Source: an uncultured Bacteroidota bacterium (GTDB lineage: Bacteria > Bacteroidota > Bacteroidia > Bacteroidales > P3). From it: DNA of 64,000 bases. This document shows, piece by piece, positions 8,849-18,082 of this stretch. The stretch is taken from contig CADAQX010000008.1 in the NCBI GenBank assembly GCA_902790215.1, positions 124,001 through 188,000 of the forward strand, read 5' to 3'. The position numbers and the translations under genes were made by a program. The notes under the pieces are model-generated. The model did not search any database, was not told where the DNA came from, and was given only the letters and a program-made list of their open reading frames with translations. Position 1 is the stretch's first letter. Each line of letters opens with the position of its first letter.

Positions 8849-9661
8849 ATGTTACGTCCGGTCACGTCTATTCTCACGACAAGTGAAGCTGTGGCTAATG
8901 ATGTATCAAGATTATCCATTTGCCTCAGGGCAAATGGATTTTCTTTTTCTGTCGCCACAACTGACGGGGTATTGCTCACGGTAGGTGACGTACAGACAGA
9001 TGATGTCAGCGCGTCCCGTGTGGCCGAAACGGTTGCTGCATCAGGCGGGTCTGCCTTGGGCTACCGTCAAATGCGGCTGATTGTTCCAGGCACACAGTTC
9101 GCATGGGTACCCGAGCATCTGTTCGATGCTGCACGTATGCACCAGTACCTTAATCTTGTGGCTGAGGTAGGAGAGGGGATGGGTGTGTATTATTCCTATT
9201 CATCAGCCCTGAAATCCTACATGGTGTTTGCTGCACCCGAGTCAGTAGTCATGTCCTACAAAGTCACTATGCCGGGCATTGATGTCTTCAACCAGCATTC
9301 CGCCTTGGTTTCGGAGCATCTGCTGAACAAAAGTGCCGGACACCCGGTTGTGCTGTTGCATGCACGTGAAGGGGTGGCCGATATCGAGGCAATGTATAAC
9401 GGCCAGTTGCTGCTCAGCAACAGCTTTGCCGCAGCCGACGAGGAGGAACTGCTCTATCATGCTTTGAATGTGATGAAGCGCCTTCATCTCGAAACCCCGG
9501 ATATGGAACTCTCCATCTGTGGCAATGTGGAGCGCAGTCTTTATGCACGCCTTCAGCACTTCTTCCCCAATGTGACGCTCTACACAGCTTTACCCTATAG
9601 GTATCTGAACCCTGAATTCGAGACGCTTCACACTTATCGTCACGCTTTAATCCTGTCATAA
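8849..9661 (+). CDS. DUF3822-family protein
   Basis: 270 residues from the ATG at 8849; an in-frame TTG at 8837 would overlap the upstream gene and is less likely. The protein opens with a strand-rich half containing SICLRANGFSFSV and ends FETLHTYRHALILS. It shows no signal peptide. The look and the position immediately upstream of rsmD match DUF3822, a Bacteroidetes family with an actin-like (ASKHA) fold and unknown function. Eleven bases separate it from the rsmD start, so the two are surely co-transcribed. Confidence 0.82.
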   Translation: MLRPVTSILTTSEAVANDVSRLSICLRANGFSFSVATTDGVLLTVGDVQTDDVSASRVAETVAASGGSALGYRQMRLIVPGTQFAWVPEHLFDAARMHQYLNLVAEVGEGMGVYYSYSSALKSYMVFAAPESVVMSYKVTMPGIDVFNQHSALVSEHLLNKSAGHPVVLLHAREGVADIEAMYNGQLLLSNSFAAADEEELLYHALNVMKRLHLETPDMELSICGNVERSLYARLQHFFPNVTLYTALPYRYLNPEFETLHTYRHALILS

Positions 9662-9671
9662 CTTAATTGTC

Positions 9672-10223
9672 ATGCGCATTATCGCCGGTTCATTGCGAGG
9701 CCGCCGCCTCAATCCTCCCACCTCACTGCCTGTGCGTCCCACCACCGACATGGCCCGTGAGAGCCTTTTCAATATCCTCAACAATTACGTGGACTACGAA
9801 GAGTGCACGGTGATGGATCTCTTTGCCGGGACGGGAGCCGTCTCCCTTGAGTTTGTGTCGCGGGGAGCCAAGGAAGTGACATCTGTGGATATCAACAACC
9901 AGTGCATCGACTTCATCAAGTCGGCTGCCCTGCAGTTCAAGGTGACCAATCTGAGGGCGGTGCGCTCCGATGTCTTCGACCTGCTTAAGCGGGCATACAA
10001 GCGTTTCGACATCATCTTTGCCGACCCGCCTTATTCTTTGGAGAACCTCAGCCAGATTCCCGACCTTATCTTCGCCGCCAATGTCTTGACCGACGACGGC
10101 ATCTTCGTGCTGGAGCATCCGCGCGAGTTCCAGTTTGAAGACCATCCCCATTTCTGGCAGCACCGACATTATGGCAAAGTAAACTTCACTTTTTTTGCCA
10201 ACAAGTTGGATGAAAACGATTAA
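9672..10223 (+). CDS. rsmD: 16S rRNA (guanine966-N2)-methyltransferase
   Basis: 183 residues, the normal RsmD length. It begins MRIIAGSLRGRRL and RPTTDMARESLFNIL, both RsmD hallmarks. The SAM-binding motif I is MDLFAGTGAVSLE and the catalytic motif is FADPPYSL. The enzyme methylates G966 of 16S rRNA during 30S assembly. It closes the operon with DUF3822; the stop is followed after a few bases by a word-repeat hairpin. Confidence 0.96.
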   Translation: MRIIAGSLRGRRLNPPTSLPVRPTTDMARESLFNILNNYVDYEECTVMDLFAGTGAVSLEFVSRGAKEVTSVDINNQCIDFIKSAALQFKVTNLRAVRSDVFDLLKRAYKRFDIIFADPPYSLENLSQIPDLIFAANVLTDDGIFVLEHPREFQFEDHPHFWQHRHYGKVNFTFFANKLDEND

Positions 10224-10227
10224 CATA

Positions 10228-10340
10228 ATGCTTGAATGCTTGAGTGTGTAAATGCTTGAGTGATGGCACAGTCAAATACTCAAACAATCAAGCAATCATA
10301 AAATAACTCAAACAATCAAACAATCAGACAATCAAACAAT
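10228..10340. repeat. GCTTGA/TCAAGC word-repeat hairpin
   Basis: The left arm repeats AATGCTTGA words; the right arm repeats ACAATCAAGCAATCA words, its approximate reverse complement. The hairpin fills the whole rsmD-purC gap. Its arms contain many mismatches but the symmetry is obvious. It may act as a terminator or RNA-stability element. Confidence 0.75.
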
Positions 10341-10348
10341 ATAAAATC

Positions 10349-11296
10349 ATGAAAGCAGTAGTAAAGACAAACTTCTCCTTCCCCAAACAAAAAAGTCTGT
10401 ATGTAGGCAAAGTGCGCGATGTCTATAATATCGATGATAAATATATGGCCATGGTGGTCAGCGACCGCATCAGTGCCTTCGACGTTGTCCTGCCCAAGGG
10501 TATTCCCTATAAAGGCCAGGTGCTGAACCAGATTGCTGCTAAATTCCTCGATGCCACCGCCGACATCGTCCCCAACTGGAAACTGGCCACACCCGACCCG
10601 ATGGTGACCGTGGGCCTCAAATGCGAGGGGTTTCGTGTCGAAATGATTGTCCGTGGCTATCTGGCAGGCAGTGCATGGCGCGAATACAAAGCCGGTGCCC
10701 GCACCCTGTGCGGCGTTCCACTGCCCGAGGGAATGGTGGAAAACCAGAAGTTCCCGACACCCATTCTTACTCCCACCACCAAGGCCGACGAGGGACACGA
10801 TGAGAATATCTCCCGCGAGGAGATTATCCGTACCGGTCTTGTGGACAAGGAGGACTACGAGCAGCTGGAGAAATACGCCTTGGCTCTCTTCCAGAGGGGT
10901 ACTGAGATTGCCGCCTCCAAAGGCTTGATACTTGTCGACACTAAATATGAATTCGGCAAACGCGACGGTAAGATTTACCTCATTGACGAGATTCACACTC
11001 CCGACAGCAGCCGTTATTTCTATGCCGAAGGCTATGAGGAACGCCTTGCAAAAGGCGAGCACCAGCGCCAGCTCTCCAAGGAGTTTGTGCGGGAATGGCT
11101 TATGGCCAACGGATTCCAAGGCAAGGAGGGACAGCAAGTGCCCGAAATGACCGAGGAGATTGTCAACAGCATCACCGACCGTTATATAGAGCTCTACGAG
11201 CACATTATCGGCGAGAAGTTCCAGAAGGCCGAGGATTGCTCCGATGTGGCCGCACGTATCGAAAAGAACGTCACCGAATACCTGAAGACTCTCTAA
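10349..11296 (+). CDS. purC: Phosphoribosylaminoimidazole-succinocarboxamide synthase
   Basis: 315 residues, matching the longer bacterial/eukaryotic-like PurC class. It carries [11 protein letters not shown] (nucleotide binding) near the N-terminus, [16 protein letters not shown] in the middle and [14 protein letters not shown], the SAICAR synthetase signature. It converts CAIR and aspartate to SAICAR with ATP in purine synthesis. The gene stands alone between two GCTTGA-type word hairpins; no other pur gene is near. No TAnnTTTG box is evident upstream, where the repeat occupies the promoter position. Confidence 0.96.
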   Translation: MKAVVKTNFSFPKQKSLYVGKVRDVYNIDDKYMAMVVSDRISAFDVVLPKGIPYKGQVLNQIAAKFLDATADIVPNWKLATPDPMVTVGLKCEGFRVEMIVRGYLAGSAWREYKAGARTLCGVPLPEGMVENQKFPTPILTPTTKADEGHDENISREEIIRTGLVDKEDYEQLEKYALALFQRGTEIAASKGLILVDTKYEFGKRDGKIYLIDEIHTPDSSRYFYAEGYEERLAKGEHQRQLSKEFVREWLMANGFQGKEGQQVPEMTEEIVNSITDRYIELYEHIIGEKFQKAEDCSDVAARIEKNVTEYLKTL

Positions 11297-11304
11297 CACA
11301 TTAA

Positions 11305-11396
11305 TAGATTGCTTGATTGTTTGAATGCTTGACTGTTTGAGTGATTTGACCGCGTCAGCCACTCAGGCATAAAAACAATCAAGCAATCAAACAATA
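11305..11396. repeat. GCTTGA/TCAAGC word-repeat hairpin, second copy
   Basis: The left arm carries GATTGCTTGATTGTTTGAA and the right arm CAATCAAGCAATCAAACAA. It lies between purC and the CYTH gene, mirroring the copy upstream of purC, so purC is bracketed by two members of the same family. Confidence 0.75.
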
Positions 11397-11421
11397 ATTT
11401 CAATTTTCAACTATCATTTTT

Positions 11422-11907
11422 ATGGAGATAGAGCGTAAATATCTGGTGTCGCATATGCCCGAGAACATCGAGCAGTATAAACATACCGAGATAGAGCAAG
11501 CCTATCTGTGCACATCCCCCACGGTGCGCATCCGTCGCTATGGGGATTCCTACATCCTCACCGTCAAGGAGCGCATCAGACTTGATTCCACAGCCATCCA
11601 CAACAGGGAGGAGGAGTTTTCCCTCAGCCCGGAAAGCTACGGAAGGCTCCTGTCCAAATGCGACAGCGGCAGAGTGTCGAAAACTCGCTACCAGATTGAC
11701 CTGCAGCAGCAGACCGGACAGGAACAGTATGCAGGTCTGGTGGCGGAACTGGATATTTTCCACGGCCGTCACGATGGTCTTGTATTGGTTGAGGTGGAGT
11801 TTCCCAACACCGAGACTGCCAACAACTTCACTCCTCCCGATTGGTTCGGTGAAGATGTCTCTTCCAACCCCTGCTATCGCAACAGTTTTTTAGCCTCTAT
11901 GCCATAA
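11422..11907 (+). CDS. CYTH-domain protein (triphosphate-binding)
   Basis: 161 residues. The N-terminal EIERK (residues 2-6) is the ExExK metal-binding motif of the CYTH superfamily, followed by basic strands VRIRRYGDSYILTVKER and VSKTRYQID that line the triphosphate tunnel, and the acidic VEVEFPN near the end. Bacterial relatives are inorganic triphosphatases or class IV adenylate cyclases; the substrate here is not certain, triphosphatase being the likelier. The ATG at 11422 gives the motif at the very start, as is usual. A TTG-started transporter follows 21 bases later. Confidence 0.9.
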   Translation: MEIERKYLVSHMPENIEQYKHTEIEQAYLCTSPTVRIRRYGDSYILTVKERIRLDSTAIHNREEEFSLSPESYGRLLSKCDSGRVSKTRYQIDLQQQTGQEQYAGLVAELDIFHGRHDGLVLVEVEFPNTETANNFTPPDWFGEDVSSNPCYRNSFLASMP

Positions 11908-11928
11908 TAACATATACCTGTTTTTACA

Positions 11929-13539
11929 TTGAAAAAGATTCCGCATACATTTACTATCGTCTTTGCATTAATCGTATTGGCTGCAGTCTGCACTTGGTTT
12001 GTGCCGGCAGGGGAGTTTGTACGCGAATCTATTCAAGTGCAGAATGCCGACGGAAGCACCTCAGTGCGTGAGGTGGTACAAAGCGACTCGTTCCATTATG
12101 TGGAACGGCAGCCCCAGACATGGCAGGTCTTCTCGGCACTCTTCGACGGTTTTGTCGACAAAGCCGACATCATAATCTTCATTCTCATGGTCGGCGGCGC
12201 GTTCAACATTCTCAACAACAGCCGTGCCATCGAGGTGGGGGTGATGGCTTTCCTCCGCCGTGTATTGCGGTTGAATAAATACCGCCTGTTCAAGAGGCTG
12301 GGGGTGGAGAACATCATCATCACTCTCGTCATGATTATGTTCAGTCTTTTCGGTGCCGTATTCGGCATGAGCGAGGAGACCATCGCCTTCGTCATCATCT
12401 TCATACCGCTGGCAATCTCCATGGGATACGACTCCATTGTGGGCGTATGCATGTGCTATGTGGCAGCGCACGTGGGTTTTGCAGGAGCCATGCTGAACCC
12501 GTTCACCATAGGAATTGCCCAAGGCATTGCCGGCTTGCCCATCTTCTCCGGCCTTGAATACCGATTCTTCTGCTGGATTGTGCTGACCATTGTCGGTATC
12601 GCCTTTGTGCTTTGGTACGCCAACCGGGTGAAACGGCATCCCGAAAAATCCCCCACATACAAGCTTGACCAATACTGGCGCAACCGTTCCGAACAGCAGC
12701 AGCAAAGCCCTGTCAGCTATCACACTCCCGTGGTGGCCTGGGTCATGTTCGGCATCCTGGCAGCCGTCATGGTCTATACGGCTGTCGCCATGCCCTCAAC
12801 CACAATAGCTGTGGGCGGGGGAGAAGGCAGCCTGCCTATCATGCCAGTCCTTGCCGGGCTGTTCATCGTGCTGAGTGTCGTCACCCTCCGCAAGTCGGTA
12901 CACTTCTTCATTCTCAATATCCTGCTGTTCACCATCTGCTATTTGGTCGTCGGTGTGTTAGGCTACGGATGGTATGTGAAGGAAATCTCCACACTCTTCC
13001 TCGCCATGGGAATATGCAGCGGTGTGGCCGACAAGCAAAGTGCGGACGACATTGCCAAGCTGTTCCTCGCAGGGTGCAAAGACCTGCTTTCAGCTGCACT
13101 CATTGTTGGACTGGCCAGTGGCATCATCTTTATTCTGCACGACGGCAAGATAATCGACACGCTGCTCTATTTTCTCACCCGCTCGCTGGCCGAAACCGGC
13201 GATGTGGCCTCGGTCAGTGTCATGTATGTGTTCCAGACACTGCTCAACCTCGTTATGCCCAGCGGCTCGGCCAAGGCGGCGCTGACCATGCCCATCATGT
13301 CACAGTTCTCTGACCTGATAGGGGTGAGCCGGCAAACAGCCGTGCTGGCATTCCAGTTCGGCGACGGATTCACAAACATGCTTACACCCACCAGCGGTGT
13401 GCTTATTGCCGTGCTTGGTGTGGCCAAGATTCCTTACGCCACATGGGTGAAATGGATTTGGAAATTCATTCTCGCGCTGATATTCATTGGTTTCCTGCTG
13501 CTACTGCCAACCATGTTCGTCAGTTTCCCGGGATTCTAA
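11929..13539 (+). CDS. YfcC-family membrane transporter
   Basis: 536 residues with about 11-12 hydrophobic segments. The start is MKKIPHTFTIVFALIVLAA encoded from a TTG at 11929; no upstream ATG exists before the CYTH stop, and starting here preserves the first membrane helix. The periplasmic loop after helix 1 and conserved patches VGGAFNILNNS, GMSEETIAF and NLVMPSGSAKAALTMPIM match the YfcC/C4-dicarboxylate carrier (DcuC-like) family, whose members move amino or dicarboxylic acids and include arginine/ornithine exchangers. Substrate unknown. The following M28 peptidase begins 11 bases after the stop, so the pair may take up and use peptide or amino-acid products. Confidence 0.88.
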   Translation: MKKIPHTFTIVFALIVLAAVCTWFVPAGEFVRESIQVQNADGSTSVREVVQSDSFHYVERQPQTWQVFSALFDGFVDKADIIIFILMVGGAFNILNNSRAIEVGVMAFLRRVLRLNKYRLFKRLGVENIIITLVMIMFSLFGAVFGMSEETIAFVIIFIPLAISMGYDSIVGVCMCYVAAHVGFAGAMLNPFTIGIAQGIAGLPIFSGLEYRFFCWIVLTIVGIAFVLWYANRVKRHPEKSPTYKLDQYWRNRSEQQQQSPVSYHTPVVAWVMFGILAAVMVYTAVAMPSTTIAVGGGEGSLPIMPVLAGLFIVLSVVTLRKSVHFFILNILLFTICYLVVGVLGYGWYVKEISTLFLAMGICSGVADKQSADDIAKLFLAGCKDLLSAALIVGLASGIIFILHDGKIIDTLLYFLTRSLAETGDVASVSVMYVFQTLLNLVMPSGSAKAALTMPIMSQFSDLIGVSRQTAVLAFQFGDGFTNMLTPTSGVLIAVLGVAKIPYATWVKWIWKFILALIFIGFLLLLPTMFVSFPGF

Positions 13540-13550
13540 ACACATATACC

Positions 13551-14693
13551 ATGAAAAAACTTCTTTTCGCAACGGCTTTTGCACTGTTTTTGTTTAACCA
13601 TGTACAGGCACAGGATTCCGCCTATGCTCGAAGCATCGTCAAGGCGCTGTCTTCTGAACGGATGTATGGGAGAGGGGCGAGTTACCATGGCGACTCCATT
13701 GCCGCCGAATTCCTTGCCAATGAGATGAAACGGATAGGGCTGTTGCCTCTGCAAGTGAACTACAAACAGTACTACACATACGACTGCTACAGCCTTGAAG
13801 GCCCTATATCGCTCAGCATCAACGGAACGGAACTGGAACCCTTTGCCCAATACCGTGTCTATTCCACGGCACGCCAGGCCACACCGGCCAAACTCGAAAA
13901 AGCCAAGTGGAAGAAGCAGTTGAAAGATGATATGTGGCTGATAGGGGTGGAGCAACTCGACACCTATTCGCCTATAGTGGGTCCTGAACGCAAAGACCCT
14001 GTGTGCGTTGAAATACTCGACACCCTGATTCCCAAGCGCGTAAGAAAAATCAAAGCCGAAATACCGGTGCAGTTTCGTCATAACTACAAGTCACAGAATG
14101 TGGTAGGATATGTACGTGGTGTAATTGACTCCATGATAGTGTTTACAGCCCACTACGACCATTGCGGCACAATGGGCGACGGTGTGATCTTTCCCGGTGC
14201 GCACGACAATGCCAGCGGTGTCGCCGCAGTGATGGACCTTGCCCGAATGGCTGCTGCGCAGAAACCGTATTACACTATGGTATTCATGCTTTTCAGCGGT
14301 GAGGAATCGGGTTTGAAAGGCTCCAAATATGCTGCGGAAAACCCGTTGATTGACTACAATAAAGTGAAATTCCTCTGCAATATCGACCTTTTTTGTGGTG
14401 GCGACGACGGAATCATGATTTTCAATGCCAAGAGCGAAAAGACAAAGCCGCTGTATGATCAGATTAAGTCGCTGAACGACGAAACCCATGCGGCAAAAGA
14501 GATACGGGCTCGTGACAATTCGGCCAACAGCGACCATTACTGGTTCAGCAACTATTGCCCGTCGATTTTCCTGCTCACTATGGGACAGCCATATGGTGGC
14601 TACCACGAACCTGCCGACAAATGCGAATCCTGCGGTCTCGGCCACTACAATGCCTACATGCAGATGATAAAACGCCTGGCATTCCTCGATTAG
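13551..14693 (+). CDS. Secreted M28-family zinc peptidase
   Basis: 380 residues from the ATG at 13551, which places a classical signal peptide (MKKLLFATAFALFLFNHVQA) at the N-terminus; the longer frame begins inside the transporter gene. The catalytic half shows TAHYDHCG (first zinc His), GAHDNASGVAAVMDLAR (bridging Asp), FSGEESGLKGSKY (catalytic and zinc Glu) and a late SDHYWF, the classic M28 ligand order. Such enzymes are aminopeptidases acting in the periplasm or outside. It is coupled to the YfcC-type transporter upstream. The gene ends at the left border of an AT-rich insert. Confidence 0.92.
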   Translation: MKKLLFATAFALFLFNHVQAQDSAYARSIVKALSSERMYGRGASYHGDSIAAEFLANEMKRIGLLPLQVNYKQYYTYDCYSLEGPISLSINGTELEPFAQYRVYSTARQATPAKLEKAKWKKQLKDDMWLIGVEQLDTYSPIVGPERKDPVCVEILDTLIPKRVRKIKAEIPVQFRHNYKSQNVVGYVRGVIDSMIVFTAHYDHCGTMGDGVIFPGAHDNASGVAAVMDLARMAAAQKPYYTMVFMLFSGEESGLKGSKYAAENPLIDYNKVKFLCNIDLFCGGDDGIMIFNAKSEKTKPLYDQIKSLNDETHAAKEIRARDNSANSDHYWFSNYCPSIFLLTMGQPYGGYHEPADKCESCGLGHYNAYMQMIKRLAFLD

Positions 14694-14919
14694 CCATTCC
14701 ATCTCCAAAATAACCTAAAAAAGGGGACTATTCTATACTCTACTTAACATAACATGGATACTCAATATATAAGAAAACATTAAATAAAAGCAATTAGAAT
14801 GTATAAAAATGAACCCAAACACAATAAGTCAAAGAACTCTTTGAACATACTAAATTCCAAAACCGAAAACAATTATTACACTTTCTATGTTTTGATTCTG
14901 GTTCTCATCTATTCGACTG

Positions 14920-14927
14920 CAAAGGTA
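14920..14927 (-). promoter_or_regulatory. Orphan minus-strand -7 box (TACCTTTG)
   Basis: On the minus strand the sequence reads TACCTTTGCAGTCG, a good Bacteroidetes -7 box. About 85 bases downstream on the same strand is GTTCTTTGAC (14828-14837), a word seen in Bacteroidetes rRNA leaders. No gene follows before the M28 stop. It may be a relic or drive a small antisense RNA. Confidence 0.4.
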
Positions 14928-15146
14928 CATAACTTTCTAGCCACATTATCCTCATCTTACTTCAACTTACGCTTACCACCTATATTATCCGTTATTTTCT
15001 TCATCGCCCTTTTATTCTAATAAAAAGATTCATCTCAATGTAAAATTGGAGAATGACTATTACTGCAGAATGGTATCAAAATCAATTAATTGCACAAAAA
15101 ATGTTATTATTAGATGACAAAAGTTTCAAAATTAGAATAAAAAACG

Positions 15147-15154
15147 TATCTTTG
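15147..15154 (+). promoter_or_regulatory. -7 box of the kinase operon (TATCTTTG)
   Basis: CGTATCTTTGCAAAC lies 35 bases before the ATG at 15189; a perfect TAnnTTTG box and the only one before the three-gene operon. Confidence 0.75.
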
Positions 15155-15188
15155 CAAACAAGAATGTTCAAATTTCAATACTAAAACG

Positions 15189-17633
15189 ATGGGACAAGTT
15201 GAATCCAATACAAGCATAAGTATTAAAAATATTGTGCAATTAATCAACAAATGCTGTTATAGTAATGCAGTCATGGAAGAGCTTTCTGACTCAGAGTTAA
15301 AAATACTTGCAGATGAATTAAGGCAATACTTCGAAAGTGATTACTGTGCGATAGGAAAGTTTGATGGATACTTCGTAGAGGATAGAATTATCTCGTATAA
15401 AAACGAAAGCAAGGTACAAGAAAGAAGCTTGAAAGACGTTATCAGAGTGAGTATTAACAATAAAGAAAATTTTGTATGCCAAGCTATAGCATCATCTGAT
15501 GATGTATTTTACATTGAGAAAGAAGAATTAAAAAAAGCTCCTAATTATAAAACATACGAAAGTAGCATTTTAAAAGGACCATTAAATGACACTACCATCA
15601 TACCCATTAGGAACGAAAGAAAACAGGATCAAGGTTACATTCAATTAATCAATTCAAAAAGAAAGATTACTCATGATGATATCAATCCATTTTATGACCA
15701 TTTACTGAAGTTAATTATCATAATTAAGCAAACCGATGCTGCCAAAGATGCCCTATCCTATAAAAAGGACTATGAGTTTATTACTGATCTACAATCTAAA
15801 ATTAGCAATGTAGATGAATTACTCAAAGGTATTATGGATTACTTATCGCGGGAATTCAGTGCTGGTATTATCTCATATAGGATTCCACTACTTGTAGGTA
15901 TGGAAAGAAAACCATTGTTTTTTTTGCGTGAATGTTATATTAGTGAAAAGGTATCAGGCTACTATTCAAGAGAGGAATTTTTTAAGGACCGTCTTGTTAT
16001 TGACGAAAATCGGATGAGTGGCTATGACAAACTAAAATGCAAAGATATTAATGCAATAATTATTGACAAGGCAAGGGACCCTGAATATTATCATAATATT
16101 ACCGACGAGAAAATTTGTTTTCATAAACACACTATTATCATACCAATTGTTCGAGACTATTCAGGAAAGAATGAATGTACTAATCCTGAGAAAGGGCGGG
16201 AACACACATGTAAAAATGGAAACAATTGTCGTTTTCGCCTCATAAAATACTTTGGGGTATTTAGGCTCCGTATCTTTAAAAATCCTGACACAAATAACAC
16301 TAATACAATCGACACTGAAGATGCTACAGATTGGTTTTCTAAAGAAACAGAAAACAGGTTAATCAATCTTGCAAAACATATTTCGATTCTTTTTAATTCA
16401 GTTGTCGATAAGGATGAGAACGATTCGCTTAACAAATTTCGAGAAGAGTTAAAGAAAACATCATTCACCAAGATTAAAGAATTTGATGCACAGTGTACAG
16501 AAATAGTTCGTAAAACCATACATGCAAAGTTATGCGCCATTTATCGGTTTAATTCTTCAGAAAACAAACTGACATTAAGTGCATCCACATTGAGTAGTGT
16601 TAATTCAATATACTTGGCTGATTATTTCAACGATACGATTGTACTTTATCGCAATATCTTCCATATAGAAGACGATAACAAATTAGAGGAAAAACTATTC
16701 AATGGGGGAGTACCCATCTATTATATCAGCCATATAGACAACAGATACAACTCCATAATGATAGTTCCTATGATACGGAAGGCTAAATCCCAATTAGGGG
16801 TGATGCTTCTTGTTGGGAAAGCCATTTATCCCCAAAAAACCATTCTTTCAGAGACATATTGGGAACACGACAAAAAACACATCGAATTTATTGTTAGCAC
16901 TCTGTCTAGAATAGAAGAATCCGACTCAGAAAGACTAACTTTCTTGTCACAACTTTCGCATGAACTTTTAAGGCCCGTTACGGAAATGGTCTGGCGAAAC
17001 GGATCTTCAATAATAACTGCTAACAGGAACATTGAATCTTATCCAAAAAGGAGTTTTCTCAGAGATTTACAGAAGAATGTTGACTTATGCATGATGTTTA
17101 AATCTATTATTGATGATGCTGAATATATTTATTCTTTAAGCAAAGGAGATGTACAATACGACTTAGAAATGGATGATTTAAAAAGTGTCATTCTTTACAC
17201 TATTCGGTTGTTTGAAGAAGAAGCTTCTGAAAGCAAAGGGTTAACATTCAAAACATATCTTAAGAACATGCCAGAGAAAATGTGTATTGACAAATCGAGG
17301 ATGACCCAAGTCGTTATTAACCTATTGAAAAATGCAATACAATATTCTAATCATTACGAGGAGATATCTATCAGCTATGACTTTAATGAAGAAGATAACT
17401 GCCACGAGATTGATTTCTGTGACAATGGAATTGCAGTTAAACCTGAAGACAAAGATAAAATATTTGAACTTTATACACGGAGTTTAAATGCCGTTGAAAA
17501 AAGGCCGAATGGCAGTGGCATCGGTTTATATATAATAAAGCAAATTATGAAAGCCCATGATGGCGATTGCATTGTTAAAAACCTTAATTTCCCGACAATA
17601 TTCACAATACAAATACCCAATAAACAGTTATGA
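15189..17633 (+). CDS. Soluble multi-GAF sensor histidine kinase
   Basis: 814 residues with no membrane segment, so cytoplasmic. Residues about 1-195, 200-400 and 420-575 look like successive GAF-type sensory modules, by fold pattern only. A Cys/His-rich stretch with ECTNPEKGREHTCKNG and NNCRF (about residues 330-350) could bind metal. The transmitter follows: H-box LSHELLRPVTEM with phospho-His 591, N-box INLLKNAIQYS (710-720), G1 FCDNGIAV and G2 NGSGIGLYIIKQ (from 773). The HELLRP variant is atypical for HisKA. The gene is far more AT-rich than its neighbours and overlaps the receiver gene by 4 bases (ATGA). Sensing function unknown. Confidence 0.88.
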   Translation: MGQVESNTSISIKNIVQLINKCCYSNAVMEELSDSELKILADELRQYFESDYCAIGKFDGYFVEDRIISYKNESKVQERSLKDVIRVSINNKENFVCQAIASSDDVFYIEKEELKKAPNYKTYESSILKGPLNDTTIIPIRNERKQDQGYIQLINSKRKITHDDINPFYDHLLKLIIIIKQTDAAKDALSYKKDYEFITDLQSKISNVDELLKGIMDYLSREFSAGIISYRIPLLVGMERKPLFFLRECYISEKVSGYYSREEFFKDRLVIDENRMSGYDKLKCKDINAIIIDKARDPEYYHNITDEKICFHKHTIIIPIVRDYSGKNECTNPEKGREHTCKNGNNCRFRLIKYFGVFRLRIFKNPDTNNTNTIDTEDATDWFSKETENRLINLAKHISILFNSVVDKDENDSLNKFREELKKTSFTKIKEFDAQCTEIVRKTIHAKLCAIYRFNSSENKLTLSASTLSSVNSIYLADYFNDTIVLYRNIFHIEDDNKLEEKLFNGGVPIYYISHIDNRYNSIMIVPMIRKAKSQLGVMLLVGKAIYPQKTILSETYWEHDKKHIEFIVSTLSRIEESDSERLTFLSQLSHELLRPVTEMVWRNGSSIITANRNIESYPKRSFLRDLQKNVDLCMMFKSIIDDAEYIYSLSKGDVQYDLEMDDLKSVILYTIRLFEEEASESKGLTFKTYLKNMPEKMCIDKSRMTQVVINLLKNAIQYSNHYEEISISYDFNEEDNCHEIDFCDNGIAVKPEDKDKIFELYTRSLNAVEKRPNGSGIGLYIIKQIMKAHDGDCIVKNLNFPTIFTIQIPNKQL

Positions 17634-18082
17634 AAAAAATACTTTTTTTTGATGACGAACCCTATATTTCTCGTTATCTGATTGCTTGCCTAAATCAAAT
17701 CAGTAAAGATAATAATTACGAATGGGATATCAAATTTATCTCTACTATTGAAGATTTACTAAAAGAGATAAATAATGTAACAGTGACGTATGATTTGTAT
17801 ATTTTTGATGTCATGGTTCCTCTTCCATCTGGAGAAGTAGAGAACCTGTTTACAAAAGATGATCTAAACAAAATGAATAATGGAATGAGTACAGGACTTG
17901 TTATGGTTGATAAAATAAGAAAAAAACAAAAGAAAGTACCAATTCTATACCTTTCCGCAAGACTCATCCCCCCTATTCCTCAATCAGAAAAGAGCTACAC
18001 AGCATATATTAGAAAGCCTGAATCTCCTGATAATATTGCAAAGAAAATAAATGAACTATTAAACAAAATAATCAAATTATGA
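17630..18082 (+). CDS. Stand-alone receiver-domain response regulator
   Basis: 150 residues, a receiver domain only: acidic pocket D8-D9, phospho-acceptor D60 in YIFDVMVP, switch residue S109 in LYLSA and K129 in IRKP. No DNA-binding or enzymatic output domain is attached. There is a 20-residue insertion after the phospho-Asp (about 66-86, SGEVENLFTKDDLNKMNNGM) that widens the domain. It overlaps the kinase upstream and the coiled-coil gene downstream by 4 bases each, so all three proteins are made together. It probably signals by protein contact, perhaps to the coiled-coil protein. Confidence 0.9.
   Translation: MKKILFFDDEPYISRYLIACLNQISKDNNYEWDIKFISTIEDLLKEINNVTVTYDLYIFDVMVPLPSGEVENLFTKDDLNKMNNGMSTGLVMVDKIRKKQKKVPILYLSARLIPPIPQSEKSYTAYIRKPESPDNIAKKINELLNKIIKL

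Larger units (their letters stand above)
14694..15188. other. AT-rich 495-bp intergenic spacer at island edge
   Basis: No convincing gene. A 73-codon frame at 14799-15020 has no homology feature or start context. The spacer holds a minus-strand promoter-like box (14920-14927) with no minus-strand gene beneath it, and the plus-strand promoter of the kinase operon near 15147. Base composition falls sharply to AT here, marking the left border of the acquired operon. Confidence 0.6.

Noticed and set aside
14799-15020. 73-codon plus-strand ORF
   Set aside because: AT-rich, no start context, crosses an opposing promoter-like box, no recognisable product.
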